DNA from: Streptomyces bacillaris
GTDB lineage: Bacteria; Actinomycetota; Actinomycetes; Streptomycetales; Streptomycetaceae
Direction of reading: 5' to 3'
NCBI RefSeq assembly: GCF_003268675.1
Contig: NZ_CP029378.1
Coordinates: 5,146,001-5,210,000 of the forward strand
DNA length: 64,000 nucleotides
The notes beneath the pieces were generated by a model. It searched no databases. It was not told the DNA's origin and was given only the letters and a program-made list of their open reading frames with translations. Positions 45,391 to 54,188 of this stretch are shown one piece after another (position 1 is the first letter of the stretch; each line of letters opens with the position of its first letter). Made by a program: the position numbers and the translations under genes.

Positions 45391-46197
45391 ATGGCAGATC
45401 GCAAGCCGATCACTTCCTGGCTCACCGACATGGACGGCGTCCTCATCCACGAGGGCACCCCGATCCCCGGCGCCGACGCCTTCATCAAGCGGCTGCGGGA
45501 TTCCGGGCTCCCCTTCCTCGTCCTCACCAACAACTCCATCTACACCGCGCGCGACCTGCACGCCCGGCTCAACCGCATGGGCCTGGACGTGCCCGTCGAG
45601 AACATCTGGACCTCCGCCCTCGCCACCGCCCAGTTCCTGGACGACCAGCGCCCCGGCGGCACGGCGTACGTCATCGGCGAGGCCGGGCTCACCACCGCGC
45701 TGCACGACATCGGGTACGTCCTCACCGACCACGCCCCGGACTACGTGGTGCTCGGCGAGACCCGTACGTACAGCTTCGAGGCGCTCACCAAGGCGATCCG
45801 GCTCATCAACGGCGGCGCCCGCTTCATCTGCACCAACCCCGACGAGACCGGGCCGTCCGCCGAGGGCCCGCTGCCCGCCACCGGTTCGGTCGCCGCGCTG
45901 ATCACCAAGGCGACCGGCAAGGAGCCGTACTTCGCGGGCAAGCCCAACCCGCTGATGATGCGGACCGGGCTCAACGCGATCGGCGCCCACTCCGAGACCA
46001 GCGCCATGATCGGTGACCGGATGGACACCGACGTGCTGGCCGGGCTGGAGGCGGGGATGCAGACGTTCCTGGTCCTCACCGGCCTCACGGGCACCGCGGA
46101 CATCGACCGCTACCCGTTCCGGCCGTCCCACGTCGTCGACTCCATCGCGAACTTGGTGGACCTCATCGACCTGCCGGACCAGGCCGACCGGCCGTAA
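45391..46197 (+). CDS. HAD-IIA (NagD-like) phosphatase
   Basis: A 268-residue HAD phosphatase. Motif I is LTDMDGVLIHEGTPIPGA, motif II LVLTNNS, motif III lysine in GKPNPLMMRT and motif IV MIGDRMDTDVLAGLEAGM. It acts on phosphorylated sugars, nucleotides or similar small molecules. AGGAG precedes the ATG. Its place after the phosphodiesterase suggests a part in the same phosphorus economy, though a hairpin lies between. Confidence 0.87.
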   Translation: MADRKPITSWLTDMDGVLIHEGTPIPGADAFIKRLRDSGLPFLVLTNNSIYTARDLHARLNRMGLDVPVENIWTSALATAQFLDDQRPGGTAYVIGEAGLTTALHDIGYVLTDHAPDYVVLGETRTYSFEALTKAIRLINGGARFICTNPDETGPSAEGPLPATGSVAALITKATGKEPYFAGKPNPLMMRTGLNAIGAHSETSAMIGDRMDTDVLAGLEAGMQTFLVLTGLTGTADIDRYPFRPSHVVDSIANLVDLIDLPDQADRP

Positions 46198-46226
46198 CCG
46201 GCCACACCGCGCCTCACCTGCGGGAA

Positions 46227-46277
46227 CCGCATCCGCAACCCTCCCTCCGTCGCCCGAATGGAGGACTGCGGATGCGG
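46227..46277 (+). terminator. inverted repeat after the HAD gene
   Basis: Perfect 11-base arms CCGCATCCGCA (46227-46237) and TGCGGATGCGG (46267-46277) lie 30 bases after the stop. The long loop makes it a weaker terminator; it could also act as an operator for the next unit. Confidence 0.5.
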
Positions 46278-46318
46278 GCCGCCGGGCCAGGCGTGAACCT
46301 TCCCCTAGGAGGTTCACG

Positions 46319-46885
46319 ATGCGTTCAGCGCCCATCACGTTCTGTGCCGCAGCGGCGGCCGCGCTCATAGCCCTGCCGATACCCGCCGCCCAGGCATCCC
46401 CGGCCGCCCGTGCCGGTGACGACGACCGCAGGGGCTCCACCCTCTCGGTCACCCCGTCCACGATCGCCCCCGGCGGGCAGGTGGAACTCTGGACCGACGC
46501 CTGCGGCAAGGGCCGGTCGGCCAAGGGCAACTCCGACGCCTTCGCCTCGGTCGCCCACTTCCGCCCGGCCGACGACAAGGGAATCTACGCCGAGGCCACC
46601 ATCCGCTCCGATGCCGGACCCGGCACCTACGACGTCTGGGTGACGTGCGAGAACGGCAAGGGCAAGGCCACCGGCACCCTCACCGTCATCCACCACACCC
46701 GCCCCTCGCCCGTCGCCCCCGTCAAGGCCGGCGGCGGAGGCACCGCCACCCTCGCCGAGCGGGGAGCCGAGTCCGAGGGCCCCGGCGTCCGGCACGCGGT
46801 GATCGGTCTCGTCCTCGCCTCCGTCGCCTCCGTGGCCGTTGCCCTGCGCACCTCGCGCCGCCGCCGCGCCGCGGCCACGGACTGA
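46319..46885 (+). CDS. secreted protein with C-terminal anchor, partner of a class F sortase
   Basis: A 188-residue protein. The signal peptide (about 1-27) leads to a beta-sandwich domain (LSVTPSTIAPGGQVELWTDA), a glycine-rich spacer, a C-terminal helix (VIGLVLASVASVAVAL) and the tail RTSRRRRAA. The helix-plus-basic-tail end looks like a sorting signal, but no LPXTG or LAXTG stands before it; TLAERG is the nearest match. AGGAGGT precedes the ATG. The sortase gene starts one base after the stop, so this protein is its likely dedicated client. Confidence 0.75.
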   Translation: MRSAPITFCAAAAAALIALPIPAAQASPAARAGDDDRRGSTLSVTPSTIAPGGQVELWTDACGKGRSAKGNSDAFASVAHFRPADDKGIYAEATIRSDAGPGTYDVWVTCENGKGKATGTLTVIHHTRPSPVAPVKAGGGGTATLAERGAESEGPGVRHAVIGLVLASVASVAVALRTSRRRRAAATD

Positions 46886-46886
46886 C

Positions 46887-47549
46887 ATGTCCGCCCCCGC
46901 CCGCCCGGCAGGCACCGGGCGGCTGCTCACCGGAGTGGCCTGGGCCGTGCTCCTGCTCGGTCTCTGGCTCTGGGGACGCGACGCGTCCGGCGGGATGTCC
47001 GCGCCGACCACCGGCGATGTCGCCGCCGTCGGCCGCCCGCTCGGCGCCCCGCTGCCCCCGGCGCACGAACCCGTCGAAGGCGTGGCCCCGCGCAGTGTGC
47101 AGGTCCCCTCGGTCGGAATCGACGCCCCGGTCGTCCGGCGCGGCCTGGACAAGGACGGGGCCATCGACCCACCGCCGTACGACCTGCCGCAGACGGCCGG
47201 CTGGTACGGCAAGGGCACCCGGCCCGGCGCCGAGGGAGCGGCCCTGCTGGTCGGCCACGTCGACACCGAGACCGAGCCCGCCGTCTTCTACGGGCTCAGC
47301 ACGGTGAAGCCGGGCGAGAAGGTCGAGGTGGTCCGGGACGACGGCAGCGTCGCCGAGTTCACCGTGGACGACGTCCAGGTCGTCACCCGCGAACGCTTCG
47401 ACGCCGGGAAGGCGTACGGGCCCCGCGTCGCCGGGCGGGCGGAGCTGCGGCTGATCACCTGCGGCGGGACGTACGACACGAAGACCCGCTCGTACAGCGC
47501 GAACGTCGTGGTCTCGGCCTACCTCACGGGGACCCGGGACACGGCCTAG
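46887..47549 (+). CDS. class F sortase
   Basis: A 220-residue membrane-anchored transpeptidase. One N-terminal helix (about 12-30) is followed by the sortase barrel: VQVPSVGIDAPVV, catalytic His in LLVGHVDTET, Cys in LITCGGTYD and Arg in TRSYSANVVV. The ATG at 46887 is coupled to the secreted protein. The TAG stop is the CTAG end of a MITE-like element, so its last codons border the insertion. Confidence 0.87.
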   Translation: MSAPARPAGTGRLLTGVAWAVLLLGLWLWGRDASGGMSAPTTGDVAAVGRPLGAPLPPAHEPVEGVAPRSVQVPSVGIDAPVVRRGLDKDGAIDPPPYDLPQTAGWYGKGTRPGAEGAALLVGHVDTETEPAVFYGLSTVKPGEKVEVVRDDGSVAEFTVDDVQVVTRERFDAGKAYGPRVAGRAELRLITCGGTYDTKTRSYSANVVVSAYLTGTRDTA

Positions 47550-47590
47550 GGCCTGTCGTCAAACTGCCGCCTGCCGTGCGACGCCCGGCA
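47546..47590. mobile_element. MITE-like element, copy 2 (one end only)
   Basis: About 45 bases match the left end of copy 1 with one mismatch, starting CTAGGGCCTGTCGTCAAACT. No matching right end is found downstream, so this is a truncated or solo end. The CTAG holds the sortase stop codon. Confidence 0.65.
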
Positions 47591-47896
47591 GGACACCCGG
47601 CCCGGTGAGCACGCCCGTCGCAGGGCTGCTCACCGGGCCGGCCTCGACCGCGTGCACCGGGCCGCGGGAGTTGCCCGGCGCGGTACGGGAGGTCGGTGCG
47701 GTACGGGGTCGATCTCTGCCGCCACTGTAGGGGGACGGGTACCCCGGAGGCACCGGTTTCGAACAGGATGTCCGGAACCCGGTGCCTCTGTGTGACCGCG
47801 CGGGACGGACCGTTGTGCCAGGATGGCCCGAAAAGAGAGCCCGGCCCGGCAGCAGGCAGTACATACAGGGCAGGGCGGTGCACCCCAGGGGAGCGG
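47591..47896. other. intergenic region between sortase and GH6 genes
   Basis: Together with the element end this makes a 347-base gap. It holds a perfect 13-base-pair hairpin (47598-47610 with 47628-47640; CGGCCCGGTGAGC) that can end the sortase transcript, and a weaker dyad GAGGCACCGG (47747-47756 with 47779-47788) closer to the GH6 start that may be regulatory. Confidence 0.55.
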
Positions 47897-48913
47897 ATGT
47901 ACGGCAGTCACACCGGTCTCATCAGGTCGGCCGGTACGGCGGCGGCGGTCTGCGCCGCCCTCCTCCTCACCGGCTGCGCGGGCGGTGACGGCGGCGGCTC
48001 CGAGGGCGCCCCGGCCATCGGCCAGCAGCCCGAGGAGAAGGACCCGTACTGGGTGAACCCCCAGGGCAGCGCGGCCCGTCAGGTCGCCGCGTACGAGAAG
48101 GACGGCGACCGGGAGAAGGCCGACCTGATCCGGAAGATCGCCGAGCAGCCGATGGGCGAGTGGATCGGCCCCGACGACCCCGAGGGCGAGGTGCGGCGGG
48201 TCACCGATGCGGCCGCGCAGGCCGACCGGTACGCGCTGCTCGTCCTCTACAACATCCCGCACCGCGACTGCGGCCAGTTCTCCAGGGGCGGCGCCGCCGA
48301 CGCGGGCGCCTACCGGGCCTGGGTGGACGGCGTCGCGCGGGGCATCGGGGACCGCCGGGCGACCGTGATCCTGGAGCCGGACGCCCTGCTCCACCTGGTC
48401 GACGGCTGCACCCCGCAGGAGCACCACGACGAGCGGTACGCCCTGCTCGGGTCCGCCGTCGAGCGGCTGAAGCGGCAGCCCGCCACCCAGGTCTACATCG
48501 ACGCGGGCAACGCGGCCTGGCAGTCGCCGGACGCGCTGCACGAGCCGCTGCGGCGGGCGGGCATCGAGAAGGCGGACGGCTTCTCGCTCAACGTCTCCAA
48601 CTTCCTGACGACGGCCGTCAGTACGGAGTTCGGCCAGAAGCTCTCGGCCAAGGTCGGGGACAAGCCCTTCGTCATCGACACCAGCCGCAACGGCAACGGC
48701 CCCTACGAGGGCGGCGACCCGGCCGAGACCTGGTGCAACCCGCCCGGCCGCGCCCTGGGCGAGCCTCCGACCACGGCCACCGGCGACGAGAAGGTCGACG
48801 CCTACCTCTGGATCAAGCGCCCCGGCGAGTCCGACGGCGACTGCAAGGGCGGCCCGAAGGCGGGCGACTGGTGGCCGGAGTACGCCCTCGGCCTGGCCCG
48901 CGCCACCGAGTAG
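47897..48913 (+). CDS. glycoside hydrolase family 6 lipoprotein (cellulase-like)
   Basis: A 338-residue enzyme. The lipobox LTGC gives lipid-modified cysteine 27, so it is displayed on the membrane surface. GH6 signatures are LVLYNIPHRDCGQFSRGG with the catalytic aspartate, ATVILEPDAL, YIDAGNAAW and DTSRNGNG...WCNPPGRALG. The family cleaves beta-1,4-glucans by inversion. The ATG at 47897 has GGGGAG just upstream. No carbohydrate-binding module is attached. Confidence 0.9.
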   Translation: MYGSHTGLIRSAGTAAAVCAALLLTGCAGGDGGGSEGAPAIGQQPEEKDPYWVNPQGSAARQVAAYEKDGDREKADLIRKIAEQPMGEWIGPDDPEGEVRRVTDAAAQADRYALLVLYNIPHRDCGQFSRGGAADAGAYRAWVDGVARGIGDRRATVILEPDALLHLVDGCTPQEHHDERYALLGSAVERLKRQPATQVYIDAGNAAWQSPDALHEPLRRAGIEKADGFSLNVSNFLTTAVSTEFGQKLSAKVGDKPFVIDTSRNGNGPYEGGDPAETWCNPPGRALGEPPTTATGDEKVDAYLWIKRPGESDGDCKGGPKAGDWWPEYALGLARATE

Positions 48914-49101
48914 CGCCCCGGTCACGGAACGGTGGAGGGCCGCACCCGGGGGAACTGATCCGGGCCTTGCCCGTGGCGGGGCGTGAAGACGTGGCGATAT
49001 GCGCCCCGTAGCCTCCCCCGGGCCGATTCGTGACGCTCCGCACTTCTGATGTCGCTGTGCGTTGGTTGAATGTCGGTTCATCGACCCTGGGGCAGGGAAT
49101 G

Positions 49102-49138
49102 ATCAAGGCCCCCTCACTTGTGGTGAGGGGGCCTTGAT
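49102..49138 (-). terminator. terminator of tRNA-Lys
   Basis: A perfect 16-base-pair stem (49102-49117 with 49123-49138; ATCAAGGCCCCCTCAC) with a five-base loop lies eight bases beyond the tRNA 3' end on the minus strand. Confidence 0.85.
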
Positions 49139-49145
49139 GGTGCGT

Positions 49146-49218
49146 GCGCCGTCAGGGACTCGAACCCCGGACCCGCTGATTAAGAGTCAGCTGCTCTAAC
49201 CAACTGAGCTAACGGCGC
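49146..49218 (-). tRNA. tRNA-Lys (anticodon CTT)
   Basis: A 73-base cloverleaf on the minus strand. The acceptor stem is GCGCCGT/ACGGCGC, the D-arm is AGCTCAGTTGGTTAGAGC, the anticodon loop is CTCTTAA between GCTGA and TCAGC, and the T-arm holds GGTTCGAGTCC. CCA is not encoded. It is identical to the gene at 54189-54261. Confidence 0.97.
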
Positions 49219-49410
49219 CTGCTGACCTGGAGAACTCTACCCGACGCCGGAGGGTGCTCCGGACCATTTACCTGCCGCCACGCCACGTCAGATGGTCGTT
49301 TTTTCTCATTGGTCCGTCAAAATGCCTTATGTCGGGAGAGTTGAGACGCTCACCTCCGTCGCAGCTGCGCCCAAAGATCTTGACGAGTGACGAGTGCGGA
49401 GGGGAATCGC

Positions 49411-50703
49411 ATGACTGTGCCGGTCTTCGAGGAGTACGAACCCGCCATCGACTGCACCTGTGCGGGGTGCGCCGTACAGCGGCGGACCGCCGCCCGGGCC
49501 GTCGCCGTTCGGTACGGCGGCCACCCCGCCGCGCACGGCGCCCGCCGCGCCCTCGTCCTGGCCACCGCCGCCGGGGTGGTCCTCTCCTGCGGTGCCACCG
49601 GCGCCGCGGCCGCCGCCGGGCCCACCGCGGGGGTGCCCCGGGCCGACGAGGAGCCCGACCCCGTCCCGGCCACCCCGCAGGGCGAGACCGGCCCGCTGAA
49701 GGGGGGCGGCGCCTCCGGGCCGCCGTCCGACAACGCTGTCCTGGCGAAGACCACCCGGGCCGAGATCATCAACCGGGCCAAGAAGTGGGTCGCCGCGAAG
49801 GTCCCGTACAGCATGGAGAAGTACTGGTCGGACGGGTACCGCCAGGACTGCTCCGGCTATGTCTCGATGGCCTGGAACCTCGGCACCAACGAGTGGACCG
49901 GCAGCCTCGCGAACTACGCGACCCGGATCGCCCGCGCCGACCTCCAGCCCGGCGACATGCTCCTCTTCCACAACCCGGCCGACCCCTCCAAGGGCTCCCA
50001 CGTCACGATCTTCGGCGGCTGGACCGACTACCGGCGCACCCACTACATCGCCTACGAGCAGGCGCGCCCGCAGACGCGGAAGCAGTCCACGCCCATGGCG
50101 TACTGGAACAACTCCGACCGCTACATCGCCTACCGCTACAAGGGCCTCAGCGCCGGCAACCCCGGCTCGGGGTCCGGTACGGCCTTCCCCGGCGCCGGCC
50201 AGTTCGGTCCCGGCGCGAACAACGCCCATGTCACCCGGCTCGGCGAGATGCTGGTCGAACGCGGCGGCAAGCGGTTCTACGAGATCGGGCCCGGCCCGGT
50301 GTGGAGCGCGGCCGACCGGCGGGCCACGCAGGCCTTCCAGCAGGCCCAGGGGTGGAAGGGCGCGGAGGCGGACGGCATCCCCGGCCCGGACACCTGGCGG
50401 CTGCTGACCACGGGCACCGGCCGCGACATCCCGCCCGCCGCCACGGGCGGCAGCCCGAACACCTCGGTGGCCTTCCCCGGGCGCGGCTATTTCCAGCCGG
50501 GTCAGTCCAACAGCCATGTCGACCGGCTCGGCAGACAGTTGATGAAGAAGGGATACGGCAAGCACTACGTGTCGGGTCCCGACCCCCGCTGGACCGAGGC
50601 GGACCGGCGCAACGTCGAGGCGTTCCAGCGCGCCCAGGGCTGGCGCGGCAGCGCGGCCGACGGCTACCCGGGGCCGGAGACCTGGCGCCGACTCTTCGCC
50701 TGA
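49411..50703 (+). CDS. secreted NlpC/P60-like hydrolase with two peptidoglycan-binding domains
   Basis: A 430-residue protein. A cysteine-containing N-terminal region (AIDCTCAGCAVQRR) precedes a hydrophobic segment (about 55-72). A cysteine-peptidase-like domain follows (RQDCSGYVSMAWNL with the likely nucleophile; GSHVTIFGGW with a histidine), then two PG-binding domains (GAGQFGPGANNAHVTRLGEM and RGYFQPGQSNSHVDRLGRQL). It probably trims or binds peptidoglycan outside the membrane. The ATG at 49411 has GGAGGGG ahead. Confidence 0.82.
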   Translation: MTVPVFEEYEPAIDCTCAGCAVQRRTAARAVAVRYGGHPAAHGARRALVLATAAGVVLSCGATGAAAAAGPTAGVPRADEEPDPVPATPQGETGPLKGGGASGPPSDNAVLAKTTRAEIINRAKKWVAAKVPYSMEKYWSDGYRQDCSGYVSMAWNLGTNEWTGSLANYATRIARADLQPGDMLLFHNPADPSKGSHVTIFGGWTDYRRTHYIAYEQARPQTRKQSTPMAYWNNSDRYIAYRYKGLSAGNPGSGSGTAFPGAGQFGPGANNAHVTRLGEMLVERGGKRFYEIGPGPVWSAADRRATQAFQQAQGWKGAEADGIPGPDTWRLLTTGTGRDIPPAATGGSPNTSVAFPGRGYFQPGQSNSHVDRLGRQLMKKGYGKHYVSGPDPRWTEADRRNVEAFQRAQGWRGSAADGYPGPETWRRLFA

Positions 50704-50817
50704 GGCCGCGAGGCCATGGCCCCGGACCCGCTGAGGCCCTGGGCCTCCTGGCCCCCGGGCCTTCGAGGCCCGACGGACCCGATGACCCGACGGATGACGG
50801 AAAGGAACAGGGAACCG

Positions 50818-53192
50818 GTGACCCCAGACCAGAACCCCCACCCCCCGACCGACCACGACCGCTTCGCCCCTCGCGGCGAGACCCCGATGCCCCTGGTGGA
50901 CGGAGTGGCCCTGCACCAGCCCCCCGCATCGACCCCGCCACCCCTGTTCCGCCCGAGGGAGGAGCGGGACGGGGCGGGGGAGGGGACGCCGGTGACGACC
51001 CCGGCCCCGGGACCGCTGCTGGACCTGGACCCGGACCTCTGCTCCGATGCGGGGCCGACGGAGGCAGGGGCCTCGGCGACCGACCGGGGCCCGCTCCTGG
51101 ACCTGGACCTGGGCTCCGACGTGGGGCCGGTGGAGGCAGGGGCCTCGGTGACCGGCCGGGGCCCGCTCCTGGACCTGGACCCGAGACCGATGGGGGAGGG
51201 CTCGGGCGCTCCGGCCCCGGTGCTGGACTCGGCCTCAGCTCCGGCTTCGGCCTCGGCCCTGGCTCCGGACTGGGCTCTGGCTCCGGGCTCGGCCCAGGCT
51301 CCGACCTCGGCCCCGGACCCGGCTCGAGACCTGGCCCCGGACCCCACCTCGGCTCCGGCCCCGGACCGGGCCCCCGACCGGGCCCCGGACCCGACTCCGA
51401 CCTCGGTTCCTGACCTGGATCTGTTCGTGGGCCTGGACCCGACGCCGAGCCGGACGGGGGCGGGCGGCGGTCAGGGCCGGTACCTGGGCCCCGGCCCTGA
51501 CCTCGACGCGCGCCCGGGCAGGGGCTCAAGCCCGGAGCCGGCGGGGCAGGCGGACCCGGGGGCGACGGGCCAGGTGGCCCCGGCCCCTGACCTACGGGTT
51601 ACGGGCGAGGCAGCCCAGGCCCCGGCCCGCGATTCCGCCCCCGACCCCGACCCGCGCCCGGCCGGAGCCCCGGACGCCCCCCTCGCGCCGGTGAGCCTGG
51701 AGCACCCGGGCCGGAGCCTGCACCTGGAGCAGGGGGAGGCGAAGGTCCCGGAGTCGGTGGACCGGCCGCACTTCCGGCCCGGCAGTGGTTCGACGCGTAC
51801 GGAGGGCCTCGGGCACTTCCCGCCCGTCCGGCGTCCGAGGACGGAACCCTCGGCGGAGTGGACCCCGCTCCCGGCGTACGGGGAAGAGGCAGGGCCCCGC
51901 CCGACCCCCGCCCCCGCCGCGCAGACGGACCAGGGCAGGGCCGAGACCGGGACCAGGGCCGAGACCGGGGCCGAGGCCCAGGACACGGACAAGGCCCCCG
52001 GCGCCAAGGGCGCCCCCGCCCCCACGCCCTCCCTCTCCGTACCGGCCCCCCAGCCTCCACCCCACCCCCGACGCCACTCGGTCATCGCCGGGGAGACCAC
52101 CGCGGCCATCCCCGTACACCTGCTCTTCCGCGACGACGACGCCCCCCGGCGTACCGAACCCACCGCCCTCCCCACCACCGTGGCCCGCCAGGCCACGCAC
52201 ACCGCCCCCGCCCCCACCGACCGCACCCCCGCCCCCGCTCCCCGCACCCCCGGGTCGAGCCGCCCACCCGGCCCGCACCCCTGGCCGACCCCCGCCTCGC
52301 CGAGCGGCCCGGTCCCGCCCTCTCCGGGTACGCCGCCCTGCTCACCGGAGCCGCCGGGCTCCTCGGCGGCCTGGCGCTCCTGTGGTGGCGGGGTGCCCTG
52401 CCCGCCGCCGTGCAGAGCGCCGTGGGGCTGGCCCCCCGCCCGTACGAGGGCATCGGCGCCGGGGTCTGGGCCGGTCTCGCCCTCCTGGTCACCGCCGTCG
52501 TGCTCGCCCTCGGCGGCCTCGGCCGGGGCCGGGTCGGCCATGCCTGGGTGCTGACGCTCTTCGGGGACTACCGGGGGACCGTCCGCCGCACCGGCCTCGT
52601 CTGGGTCTCGCCGCTCCTGCTGCGCCGCCGCGTCGACGTACGCCTGCGGCACTGGCGCAGCGAACCGCTCCCCGCGGTCGACGCCAACGGCACCGCGCTG
52701 CGCGTGGTCGTCCTGGTGGTCTGGCGGATCAAGGACACCGTGCGCGCCGCCCTCGGGATCGAGGACCACGAGGCGTATCTGAGCGCGCAGGTCGAGTCGG
52801 CCATGGCCCGGGTCCTCTCCCAACTCCCCGCCGACGCCTTTCACGAGGACGCCCCGACTCTCCGTGACGCGGAGGCGGTTGGAGACGCGCTGACCCGGAT
52901 GCTGAAGGCGGATTGCGAGCCGGTCGGGGTCGAGGTCTACTCGGCGCAGCCCACCGGCATCGAGTACGCCCCCGAGGTGGCGGCGGCGATGCAGCGGCGG
53001 CGGATTGCCGCCATCGACGCCAAGCACCGTGACAGCGTGCTGACTTCGGTGGTGGACGCGGTCGACGACACCGTCAACCGGCTGACCACGCGCGGCATCG
53101 TCGAGCTGGACGACTACGAACGTAAAGCGCTGGTCAAGGACTTGACGGTTGCCTTCTACACCGGCCGCAGCGCCGGAGGGGACGGCGCCTGA
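50818..53192 (+). pseudogene. SPFH-domain membrane protein with long disordered N-terminus, one frameshift
   Basis: The 5' frame (from GTG 50818, with AGGGAACCG before it; ATG 50716 or 50794 are alternatives) codes a very long Asp/Pro/Ala-rich region and ends with RHSVIAGETTAAIPVHLLFR, a segment typical of streptomycete SPFH proteins. The rest of such a protein (LADPRLAERPGPALSGYAAL, two helices, LFGDYRGTVRRTGLVWVSPL and the SPFH domain to 53192) is in the neighbouring frame. One more C in the run at 52247-52251 restores 791 residues. SPFH proteins scaffold membrane microdomains. About 450 residues precede the helices, which is unusually long. Confidence 0.75.
51007..51182. repeat. coding tandem repeat inside the SPFH gene
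   Basis: Two full copies (about 78 and 72 bases) and a partial third code for GPLLDLD-x-SD-x-GP-x-EAGAS-x-T-x-RG. DNA identity between copies is high, which points to recent expansion. Confidence 0.75.
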
Positions 53193-53219
53193 GCGCACCG
53201 CGAGCGGATCGTACGTGGT

Positions 53220-53255
53220 GGAAGGGGCCCGGAGAGATCACTCCGGGCCCCTTCC
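53220..53255 (+). terminator. terminator after the SPFH gene
   Basis: A perfect 15-base-pair stem (53220-53234 with 53241-53255; GGAAGGGGCCCGGAG) with a six-base loop lies 27 bases after the stop. Confidence 0.85.
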
Positions 53256-53316
53256 GGCGCTCCGGAATTCGATGCTTATTGGTCTGGACATGTTCATGAA
53301 GCGTCAATAATCTAAG

Positions 53317-53334
53317 ACTTGGTCTAGACCGCAG
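53317..53334 (+). promoter_or_regulatory. DasR-like operator before the LPMO gene
   Basis: ACTTGGTCTAGACCGCAG lies about 85 bases before the LPMO start and matches the known DasR element (core TGGTCTAGACCA) at nearly all positions. A weaker half-type match TTGGTCTGGACATG lies at 53279-53292. DasR represses chitin and N-acetylglucosamine genes until glucosamine-6-phosphate accumulates. Confidence 0.7.
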
Positions 53335-53417
53335 TACCCACCCACCACGCACCAAGTGCGCGCAGCATGTCGAGCAGTGCTCAGGAACCTCCCCCACGTT
53401 CTAGAGGAGCGACAGCA

Positions 53418-54008
53418 ATGCGGAAAAAGGCAAGCGCAGCCGTGATCGGCCTGGCGATAGCAGGCGTCTCCGTCCTCGCGACCACCAGCGCCAGCAGCCA
53501 CGGCTACACGGACTCCCCCATCAGCCGCCAGAAACTGTGTGCCAACGGCACGGTCACCGGCTGCGGCAACATCCAGTGGGAGCCGCAGAGCGTCGAGGGG
53601 CCCAAGGGCTTCCCGGCCTCGGGTCCCGCCGACGGCAAGATCTGCTCCGGCGGCAACGGGCAGTTCGCCCAGCTCGACGACCCGCGCGGCGGCAACTGGC
53701 CCGCCACCCAGGTCACCGGCGGGCAGGGCTACAGCTTCCGCTGGCAGTTCACCGCTCGCCACCGGACGAGCGACTTCCGCTACTACATCACCAAGAACGG
53801 CTGGGACTCCACCAAGCCGCTCACCCGGGCCGCGCTCGAATCGCAGCCCTTCATGACCGTGCCCTACGGGAGCCAGCAGCCGCCGGCCACGCTGACCCAC
53901 CAGGGCACGATCCCCACCCAGAAGACCGGCAAGCACATCATCCTGGCCGTCTGGAACGTCGCGGACACCACCAACGCGTTCTACGCGTGCTCGGACGTCA
54001 AGTTCTGA
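53418..54008 (+). CDS. AA10 lytic polysaccharide monooxygenase (chitin-active type)
   Basis: A 196-residue single-domain copper enzyme. A 27-residue Sec signal leaves His28 as the mature N-terminus (HGYTDSPISRQKLCANG), and His115 in FTARHRTSDF completes the histidine brace. The small size and the HGY...SR...LC start are those of Streptomyces chitin-active LPMO10 proteins. It oxidatively cuts crystalline chitin to help chitinases. GAGGAG precedes the ATG, and a DasR-like site lies upstream. Confidence 0.93.
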   Translation: MRKKASAAVIGLAIAGVSVLATTSASSHGYTDSPISRQKLCANGTVTGCGNIQWEPQSVEGPKGFPASGPADGKICSGGNGQFAQLDDPRGGNWPATQVTGGQGYSFRWQFTARHRTSDFRYYITKNGWDSTKPLTRAALESQPFMTVPYGSQQPPATLTHQGTIPTQKTGKHIILAVWNVADTTNAFYACSDVKF

Positions 54009-54080
54009 GGCGGGGCAGGTAGCCCGTAGCCCCATACGGCGCACCTGAGAGCACACCTTGCATTTCCGCTGTGGCTCGAC

Positions 54081-54107
54081 ACGGCGGCCCTGAGCCGGGG
54101 CCGCCGT
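54081..54107 (+). terminator. terminator after the LPMO gene
   Basis: A 10-base-pair stem (54081-54090 with 54098-54107; ACGGCGGCCC) with a seven-base loop lies 72 bases after the stop. Confidence 0.65.
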
Positions 54108-54144
54108 TGCGGTGGGCGGCTGCTGAACCGGGCCGGAAACAGCA

Positions 54145-54179
54145 CTGTGGGCGGTCTCCGCGAGGGAGACCGCCCACAG
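54145..54179 (-). terminator. terminator of the second tRNA-Lys
   Basis: A perfect 15-base-pair stem (54145-54159 with 54165-54179; CTGTGGGCGGTCTCC) has a five-base loop and lies 10 bases past the tRNA on the minus strand. Its sequence differs from that of the first tRNA's terminator, although the tRNAs are identical. Confidence 0.85.
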
Positions 54180-54188
54180 GCGTGTCGT

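Noticed and set aside
49254..51413. A 719-codon plus-strand frame over the wall hydrolase and SPFH gene
   Set aside because: It is in the wrong frame of two supported genes and consists of arginine/proline/glycine noise.
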